Assembly (NCBI GenBank): GCA_947168865.1
Contig: CAMVNN010000023.1
Coordinates: 1 to 12,100, forward strand
Length of the DNA: 12,100 nucleotides
From: an uncultured Bacillota bacterium
GTDB lineage: Bacteria; Bacillota_I; Bacilli_A; RF39; UBA660
Reading direction: 5' to 3'
Part shown: positions 7,595 through 12,100 of the stretch, piece after piece
How the letters are laid out: every line of letters starts with the position of its first letter
Position numbering within the stretch: the first letter of the stretch is position 1
The notes under the pieces: generated by a model
The model's database searches: none
Told to the model about the DNA's origin: nothing
Seen by the model: the letters and a program-made list of their open reading frames with translations, nothing else
Position numbers and translations under genes: made by a program

Positions 7595-8236
7595 ATGGAA
7601 AGAATGAAGGAAATTTGGAATAATCGTAAAACTAGAGGAATTATTTTTATAGTTTTATATGTAATCCTATTTAGTTATATTTTTATAGTATACGGAAAAA
7701 AATCAGAGAAAATTATTTTACCTGAGAGTAAACCGACTAAGATTGAAAAAAAGGAATTGTCTAGTTATGAATATGATTATGTTTTAGATGATGAATCAGT
7801 TAATATCATCAAAAATAATAATGTAACATATTTTAAAAAAGATGAGATTGATTATTATTATATAGATGATAATTGCTATAAACTAGAAGAAGAAAAATTT
7901 GTTAAAGTTGATGATCCTCTCAAATATAATTTTGATTATCTTAATAAGATTGATAATATTATAAGTATTAGTAATCCTATTAAGACAATTTCATATCATG
8001 ATGGAAATATAGAAGAGAATTACGATGTTAATATGGCTCAATTATTGGAAATATTTGGTCTTCAAGAAGAAGTTGATGGTAAAACTATGATGAATTATTC
8101 AATAGTAAAATCAAATAATAACATTATTGAAATAAGATTTAATACCATTAATTTGAGCATTAAATATAAAAATTTCAAGGATATTCCTGAAATAAATATA
8201 GATTATGAATTTAAAGAAAAAATGGAGGAAGAATAA
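7595..8236 (+). CDS. Unknown single-pass membrane protein, extracytoplasmic C-terminal region
   Basis: I do not recognise this 213-residue protein. I chose ATG 7595 (MERMKEIWNNRK) because GGTG (7587-7590) lies 4 nt before it; an in-frame TTG at 7574 would overlap fmt and ATG 7604 is also possible. A basic N-terminus is followed by one hydrophobic helix (residues ~15-34). A long hydrophilic, acidic, Tyr/Asn-rich region of about 175 residues follows and should lie outside the cell by the positive-inside rule. No Cys lipobox or enzyme motif is visible. The gene follows fmt by 1 nt, and its stop overlaps the next start (TAATG at 8234-8238). It is probably a fixed partner of the next small membrane protein. 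Confidence 0.75.
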   Translation: MERMKEIWNNRKTRGIIFIVLYVILFSYIFIVYGKKSEKIILPESKPTKIEKKELSSYEYDYVLDDESVNIIKNNNVTYFKKDEIDYYYIDDNCYKLEEEKFVKVDDPLKYNFDYLNKIDNIISISNPIKTISYHDGNIEENYDVNMAQLLEIFGLQEEVDGKTMMNYSIVKSNNNIIEIRFNTINLSIKYKNFKDIPEINIDYEFKEKMEEE

Positions 8237-8538
8237 TGGGGTTAATAATTTTAGTTGTTATATTAATTGTAATAGTTGCAATTTTTAGAGATTTTAGGAG
8301 CTTTTTATATGCTTTCGCGATCGCAGATATAATTCTCAGAATCGTTGATTTTGTATGTTCACAGATTTCTGAAGTAAATAATATCTTAGGCAAGATTCCT
8401 TCATCAATTGCTGCTATGATTACAGCAGAGAGTAGTGGTACATTAGAAACGGTGCTTTTATGGGTATATGTTTCTTTATATGTCTTATTCTTATCATACT
8501 TAATACCGTCATTTTTTGGACACAGAAAGAGAAAATAA
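8236..8538 (+). CDS. Unknown small membrane protein, 100 aa
   Basis: Unrecognised. The start ATG 8236 shares one base with the previous stop and has a near-perfect ribosome site GGAGGAA (8224-8230), so translation is likely coupled. There is a very hydrophobic first helix (residues ~2-17, VVILIVIVAIF), a weaker hydrophobic stretch ~22-41 and a clear C-terminal helix ~74-93. The protein ends in the basic tail GHRKRK. It is the last gene of the priA-fmt run, followed directly by a terminator. Confidence 0.75.
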   Translation: MGLIILVVILIVIVAIFRDFRSFLYAFAIADIILRIVDFVCSQISEVNNILGKIPSSIAAMITAESSGTLETVLLWVYVSLYVLFLSYLIPSFFGHRKRK

Positions 8539-8562
8539 CTAAGTTTAAAACTTAGTTTTTTT
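8537..8562 (+). terminator. Intrinsic terminator of the priA-fmt run
   Basis: AACTAAG (8537-8543) pairs with CTTAGTT (8551-8557). The loop TTTAAAA may close by further A-T pairs, and a T-run extends to 8562. It starts within the stop codon of the preceding gene. Confidence 0.8.
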
Positions 8563-8575
8563 AATTAATAAATTC

Positions 8576-8609
8576 TCGACATTTTTCATGATAAATGATA
8601 TTATATAAT
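8576..8609 (+). promoter_or_regulatory. Promoter of the BspA-like gene
   Basis: TCGACA (8576-8581), 17 bp, then TATTAT (8599-8604) with a TGA extension at 8596-8598. A perfect TATAAT overlaps at 8604-8609 but would be 22 bp from that -35. Either could be the -10. The ribosome site AGAGGG (8629-8634) stands 4 nt before the ATG. Confidence 0.5.
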
Positions 8610-8638
8610 AGAGAGATTATGATAGGATAGAGGGAATT

Positions 8639-11185
8639 ATGAAAAAGAAGTTTGTTTTAATATTATTTTTACTATTTGCATTTATGTGTAATTTAAAAGC
8701 TGTATCAATTATGATGGAGCCGAATGAGATTGCACCAAAAAGTTATGTTATTGGAACACATTTGTTCTTGAGAGATAACCTTAATGCTATATACGATGGT
8801 AAATTGACAACTCAGCGTATTATGCTTGCAGCTCATACTATTGATAGTGATGATCAATATGATCAACTTGTTTACTATAAGAAAATGGATGGCACTTGGA
8901 TAAATGCTTTAACTGGAGTTGAAATTACATTACCAGAAGGTAAAATTGAAATTACTAAAATTAATTTAATTGATCCTGAAGTTGAAAGTGCTTCATCACA
9001 ATTTTTAGCTGGTTCTCTTTTTGCTCAAAAAATACGTGCTTTAGCTAATAGCAATGATGAGGTAAATACAAATATTGTTTCAATTAGAAGAGCTGATGAG
9101 CTTCCTAGCATAACAATATCAGATGATAATTTGCTTTCTATCAGTACTGAAGGAACTCCAATATATGGTTGGTTTGATGAAGGAACAATATACTATTATA
9201 CTGAAGCTGAAACTTTATATCTAAATGAAGATTCAAGTTATATGTTTAGCAATTTGGAAAATTTAGAATACATTGATTTATCGGCATTATATTTCCAAAA
9301 AGCCGAAAATTTAGAAGGATTGTTTAAGAATTGCAAAAATTTAGAAAGCTTGTCATTCTATGATGTTAATACTGTTAATGTAACTAATATGAGTTATATG
9401 TTTGCTGGATGTAGGGATCTAGCATATATAAGTATGAATGGCTTTGCTTCTGATCACTTATTAAATATGTCACATATGTTTGATGGATGTGAAAGTATAA
9501 CTGACATATTTATTAGCATGGATACTTCAAACGTAACAGATATGTCATATATGTTTAAAGATTGCACAAGTTTAAAAGAACTAGATTTAAGTAATCTTGA
9601 CTTATCAAAAGCTAATGTTACTGGGTTGCTTGAAGGAGACATTAATTTAACAACTCTTCGTACTCCAATGGTTAACTCTAATCAAACAATTGTGTTACCA
9701 CGTGAATTATATGACAAAGAAATGATTAAATATGAAGAATTAACTTCAGCAACAAAAACAGAAGAAGAATTAGTTGCTATTGCAACATTTGTTTCTGGTC
9801 AACAATTTAATGCTAAGATTAAAAGTTTAGCTAAAAATGGTAGTGCAAGCTATACTGATGCTGATAGTAGAATATATTATATTGAGCGAGCTTCAAAATT
9901 GCCTGAAGGAATTGTACTTGCTAATACAGTAGTAGTTTCACCATCTACTTCATCTAACCCAATATATATATGGTTTGATTCGACAAATGATGAAAAAGTA
10001 CTATATTATTATTCTGAAGCTATAAGATTGTATTTATCAGGAGATTCTAGTTATATGTTCTATAATCTTCATGAGGTAAATTATATAGATTTATCAGATA
10101 TTGATACTTCGAATGTAACAAATATGGCATTTATGTTTGCCAATTGTGAAAATCTTACAAGTGCAGAAGTAGGAAGCTTTGATACTTTAAATGTAACAAA
10201 TATGCAAGCAATGTTCTATAACTGTGCAAGTTTATCAAGTATTTCTACTGGAAACTTTGATACTTCAAATGTAACAAATATGGCAAATATGTTTGCTTAT
10301 TGTACAAATCTTAATTCATTATATTTATCTAATTTTGATACTTTAAATGTAACAAATATGCAAGCAATGTTCTATAATTGTAGTAGTTTAAGTGAGTTGG
10401 ATGTAAGTTCATTTGATACAAGAAATGTAATAAATATGGATAATATGTTTAATGGTTGTAAGTCAATATCATCATTAGATTTGAGTGAACTCAATTTATC
10501 AGCTATAGTGAGTGCAAATAACATATTTGATAATATGGATTCATTAAATGAATTATATACACCTGCTACTAATTCAAGTAAGAAAATTTTCTTGATGTCG
10601 GTTATGAAAGATAGCAGTAATAATATTTATGGAGTCTTGTCATCAACAACTCCAACAAGTACAAGGTTAACGGCTTTGACAACATTAGAAAATGGACAAG
10701 AATTTAACATAAAAATAAAGACGTTAGCTGGCAATGAAGATGTAACACGTGATACAGTTGATAATAATATTACATCAATTGTAAGAGCAGGTTCTATACC
10801 TAGTGGAATGACATTTACCAATGAAAACATCCTTTCAACTGCAAATTCACCAAAGACAGTATATGGATGGTATGATAATGGTACAATTTATTACTACTCT
10901 GAAGAGACAAATATATATCTAAATGCTAATTCAAATTACATGTTTGCAAAGCTTAATGCTTTAGCTAATATTGACTTGAGCGAGTTTAACTTTAGTCCAG
11001 TTGATAGTGCAAATTATATGCTTTCATCAACACCTGCACTTGCAGAAATTGTAACACCTAGTGTTAATCCACAAATATCAATTGCTTTACCAAAAACGAT
11101 GTATTTCCAGAGTAACAGTAATGGAATTGATGCGATTACATCTACAACTGCAACAGAAGCAATTTTGAAAAGCATGACTTGGTAA
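8639..11185 (+). CDS. Secreted BspA-like (DUF285) surface protein with three large repeat units
   Basis: An 848-residue protein with a Sec signal peptide (MKKKF, hydrophobic core 6-17, likely cleavage near residue 21-23). Residues ~28-115 form a separate N-terminal region (APKSYVIGTHLFLRD, YDGKLTTQRIMLAA). Three large units follow, each starting with the GQxFNxKIKxLA...YGWYDNGTIYYYSE module (125-216, 386-486, 685-781). The first two continue into canonical ~25-residue DUF285 repeats (DTSNVTNMxxMFxxCxNLxS). Each unit closes with TPxxNxxxxIxLP-like and TSxTxTE-like segments (~341-380, 640-680, 806-845). The third unit has almost no DUF285 repeats. No LPXTG motif, surface-binding domain or C-terminal membrane helix is visible. 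BspA-like proteins are known as bacterial adhesins; the target here is unknown. The gene is monocistronic, with its own promoter and terminator. Confidence 0.88.
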   Translation: MKKKFVLILFLLFAFMCNLKAVSIMMEPNEIAPKSYVIGTHLFLRDNLNAIYDGKLTTQRIMLAAHTIDSDDQYDQLVYYKKMDGTWINALTGVEITLPEGKIEITKINLIDPEVESASSQFLAGSLFAQKIRALANSNDEVNTNIVSIRRADELPSITISDDNLLSISTEGTPIYGWFDEGTIYYYTEAETLYLNEDSSYMFSNLENLEYIDLSALYFQKAENLEGLFKNCKNLESLSFYDVNTVNVTNMSYMFAGCRDLAYISMNGFASDHLLNMSHMFDGCESITDIFISMDTSNVTDMSYMFKDCTSLKELDLSNLDLSKANVTGLLEGDINLTTLRTPMVNSNQTIVLPRELYDKEMIKYEELTSATKTEEELVAIATFVSGQQFNAKIKSLAKNGSASYTDADSRIYYIERASKLPEGIVLANTVVVSPSTSSNPIYIWFDSTNDEKVLYYYSEAIRLYLSGDSSYMFYNLHEVNYIDLSDIDTSNVTNMAFMFANCENLTSAEVGSFDTLNVTNMQAMFYNCASLSSISTGNFDTSNVTNMANMFAYCTNLNSLYLSNFDTLNVTNMQAMFYNCSSLSELDVSSFDTRNVINMDNMFNGCKSISSLDLSELNLSAIVSANNIFDNMDSLNELYTPATNSSKKIFLMSVMKDSSNNIYGVLSSTTPTSTRLTALTTLENGQEFNIKIKTLAGNEDVTRDTVDNNITSIVRAGSIPSGMTFTNENILSTANSPKTVYGWYDNGTIYYYSEETNIYLNANSNYMFAKLNALANIDLSEFNFSPVDSANYMLSSTPALAEIVTPSVNPQISIALPKTMYFQSNSNGIDAITSTTATEAILKSMTW
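9011..9286 (+). repeat. Linking module, copy A of the BspA-like gene
   Basis: Residues 125-216 contain KIRALA, NIVSIRRADELP, PIYGWFDEGTIYYYTEA, YLNEDSSYMF and YIDLS. This is the most divergent start of the copies (GSLFAQKI instead of GQEFNIKI). Confidence 0.75.
9794..10096 (+). repeat. Linking module, copy B of the BspA-like gene
   Basis: Residues 386-486 contain GQQFNAKIKSLA, RIYYIERASKLPEG, PIYIWFD, VLYYYSEA, YLSGDSSYMF and YIDLS. It carries a few extra residues (STNDEKV) between the WFD and YYYSE landmarks and leads into five DUF285 repeats (about 10097-10500). Confidence 0.75.
10691..10981 (+). repeat. Linking module, copy C of the BspA-like gene
   Basis: Residues 685-781 contain GQEFNIKIKTLAG, ITSIVRAGSIPSG, VYGWYDNGTIYYYSEE, YLNANSNYMF and NIDLS. 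It is the closest in sequence to the copy at 1195-1476, but only a residual repeat (VDSANYML) follows before the closing segment. Confidence 0.75.
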
Positions 11186-11192
11186 TTTTAGG

Positions 11193-11224
11193 AAACACAT
11201 AAGTTTAAAACTTATGTGTTTTTT
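11193..11224 (+). terminator. Intrinsic terminator of the BspA-like gene
   Basis: AAACACATAAG (11193-11203) pairs perfectly with CTTATGTGTTT (11211-11221) around the loop TTTAAAA, with T-residues to 11224. It lies 7 nt after the TAA stop. The 15-nt core TAAGTTTAAAACTTA is identical to that of the terminator at 8537-8562. Confidence 0.85.
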
Positions 11225-11225
11225 G

Positions 11226-11254
11226 TTGTTAAATTGTTTTTTTTTTGCTATAAT
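11226..11254 (+). promoter_or_regulatory. Promoter of the pilus gene cluster
   Basis: TTGTTA (11226-11231), 17 bp, then TATAAT (11249-11254) with a TGC extension (11246-11248). The -35 matches four of six consensus bases and the extended -10 is perfect. It starts right after the BspA-like gene's terminator. Confidence 0.65.
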
Positions 11255-11280
11255 TTATATGATAGGGGATGTGCAAGAAA

Positions 11281-11610
11281 ATGAATAAAAAAGGGCAAGC
11301 TTTAGTTGAATTTGTTTTAGTTTTTCCTGTTTTTTTAATAATAATTTGCACGATTATTGAACTTGGTTCAATAAATTACCAAAAGTTAAAATTAGAAGAT
11401 CAACTAGAAACAGTTGTTAATATGTATCTAAGGAATGAAGATGCAACTAATTATGTTAAAACAAATGATTTGAAAATGAAGATAGATGATGCTAATGAAC
11501 AAATTACAATTGAACTCATAAAAAAAGTGAAAATAGTAACACCTGTTTTAAAAAATATTTATAGTGGTAGTTATGAGTTGAAGACCGAAAGGGTATTTTA
11601 TGATGAATAA
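11281..11610 (+). CDS. TadE-like minor pseudopilin
   Basis: A 109-residue protein beginning MNKKGQALVEFVLVFP. This matches Tad/Flp pseudopilins: a short basic leader ending in Gly5, then a hydrophobic helix with Glu at +5, where a TadV-type prepilin peptidase would cut. The helix spans residues ~7-26, followed by a coiled, charged region of about 80 residues. Start choice: an in-frame ATG at 11269 touches AGGGG (11264-11268), so that site cannot serve it. ATG 11281 gives the same MNKKGQ opening as the next gene, though the spacing of 12 nt is long. TadE proteins are minor components of Tad pili, which mediate adherence. First gene of the cluster; it overlaps the next by 11 nt. Shorter than many TadE proteins. 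Confidence 0.75.
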   Translation: MNKKGQALVEFVLVFPVFLIIICTIIELGSINYQKLKLEDQLETVVNMYLRNEDATNYVKTNDLKMKIDDANEQITIELIKKVKIVTPVLKNIYSGSYELKTERVFYDE

Positions 11611-11980
11611 AAAAGGGCAAGTGTTAGTCGTATTTGTTCTCATATTACCAATGATTCTTATGTTCCTTGGATTAGTCATTGATATTGGAAATAGTCTAGT
11701 CATAAGAAAAAAATATGAAAATATTGTTAAAGATGTTATTGCTTATAATTATAAAGAAATTGATGACGAAGAAGTAGATGTTAATTTAATCAAGAAAAAT
11801 ATTAAAGATAATATTGATGATTCTGAAGAAATAAAAATTAATGTTGCAAATAATATCTTAAATGTAAAATTAAATACGAAATATAAAAGTATTTTTGGTA
11901 ATATGTTTAACATCGGCTTAAATACTATTAATATAGAAGTTAAATATGACATAAAAAACAAAAAAATAGTAAGGGAATGA
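11600..11980 (+). CDS. TadE/G-like pseudopilin, short form
   Basis: A 126-residue protein opening MMNKKGQVLVVFVLILP, with helix ~7-29 and the motif GLVIDIGN. This fits the N-terminal domain of TadG-like proteins (Gly-rich helix then D-x-G). Full TadG proteins are usually several hundred residues and carry a von Willebrand A-type region; here only about 90 residues follow the helix, so this is a minimal form. Unlike its neighbour, it lacks Glu at +5 after the Gly (Val instead). AAAGGG (11588-11593) lies 6 nt before ATG 11600; ATG 11603 is an equally possible start. It overlaps the TadE-like gene by 11 nt, implying translational coupling. It ends with the only TGA stop in the window. Confidence 0.7.
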   Translation: MMNKKGQVLVVFVLILPMILMFLGLVIDIGNSLVIRKKYENIVKDVIAYNYKEIDDEEVDVNLIKKNIKDNIDDSEEIKINVANNILNVKLNTKYKSIFGNMFNIGLNTINIEVKYDIKNKKIVRE

Positions 11981-11986
11981 TTTTAT

Positions 11987-12100
11987 ATGGCTATTAAAAA
12001 AGGTAAAGTTGTTTCAGTTACATCAGTTAAAGGTGGAACTGGTAAGACAACTACAGTTTTGAATTTGGCAGGAATACTCTCAATGGAGAAGCAAAAAACT
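11987..12100 (+). CDS. ParA/MinD-family P-loop ATPase (TadZ/CpaE-like by context), 3'-truncated
   Basis: The first 38 codons are present; the gene continues past the window. The deviant Walker A motif KGGTGKTT (residues 15-22) with its signature Lys15 marks the ParA/MinD/CpaE ATPase group, which form ATP-dependent dimers that position cellular machinery. Directly downstream of two Tad-type pseudopilin genes, the likely role is TadZ/CpaE, placing the pilus apparatus at a cell site. Unlike many CpaE proteins, there is no room for an N-terminal receiver-like domain. AAGGGA (11971-11976) lies 10 nt before the ATG. It starts 6 nt after the previous stop, in the same frame. A chromosome-partitioning ParA or MinD role is the alternative. 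Confidence 0.8.
   Translation, partial: MAIKKGKVVSVTSVKGGTGKTTTVLNLAGILSMEKQKT

Noticed and set aside
8317..8324. GCGATCGC palindrome in AT-rich DNA
   Set aside because: A single copy inside a coding region encoding Ala-Ile-Ala; no second copy noticed and no partner structure.
1..12100. Mollicute code (TGA as Trp)
   Set aside because: The long genes, including priA and fmt, are full length without in-frame TGA, and all Trp codons are TGG.

Overview
The window is very AT-rich bacterial DNA, densely packed with short intergenic gaps. It uses the standard code: Trp is TGG throughout, and the stops are mostly TAA. Strong extended Shine-Dalgarno sites (GGTGAT / GGAGG) precede many genes. PriA and Fmt, secreted BspA-type (DUF285) leucine-rich-repeat proteins, InlB B-type repeats and a Gram-positive-looking Tad/Flp minor-pilin cluster point to a low-GC Firmicute. 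The best guess is an uncultured gut lineage of Bacilli close to the Mollicutes (RF39-like). The lineage is inference from gene content, not demonstrated.

Layout. (1) Positions 1-3048, + strand: the 3' part of a large secreted repeat protein. It holds an Ig-like region, an InlB B-repeat interrupted by a CUB-like insertion, a linking module, then fifteen ~30-residue DUF285 repeats. (2) 3078-4367, - strand: a polytopic membrane protein resembling GT-C glycosyltransferases, convergent with gene 1 across a bidirectional terminator. (3) 4457-8538, + strand: a housekeeping run of priA, fmt and two small unknown membrane genes, ended by a hairpin terminator. priA and the GT-C-like gene diverge from a ~90-bp region in which the two promoters can share one palindromic -35 hexamer. 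(4) 8639-11185, + strand: a second secreted BspA-like protein built from three large repeat units. It has its own promoter and terminator. (5) 11281 to the window end, + strand: the start of a Tad/Flp-type pilus operon. It contains a TadE-like pseudopilin, a short TadE/G-like pseudopilin, and the first 38 codons of a ParA/MinD-type ATPase (TadZ/CpaE-like by position).

How it fits together. The housekeeping core (replication restart, initiator-tRNA formylation) is embedded among cell-surface genes. The two BspA-like proteins share a ~95-residue module directly ahead of their DUF285 arrays, so they belong to one family. With the pilus genes, they suggest a surface/adhesion neighbourhood. I do not see a complete novel system. 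The points most worth a second look are the shared module, the split InlB repeat, the recent repeat duplications and the unusual minimal pilin pair.
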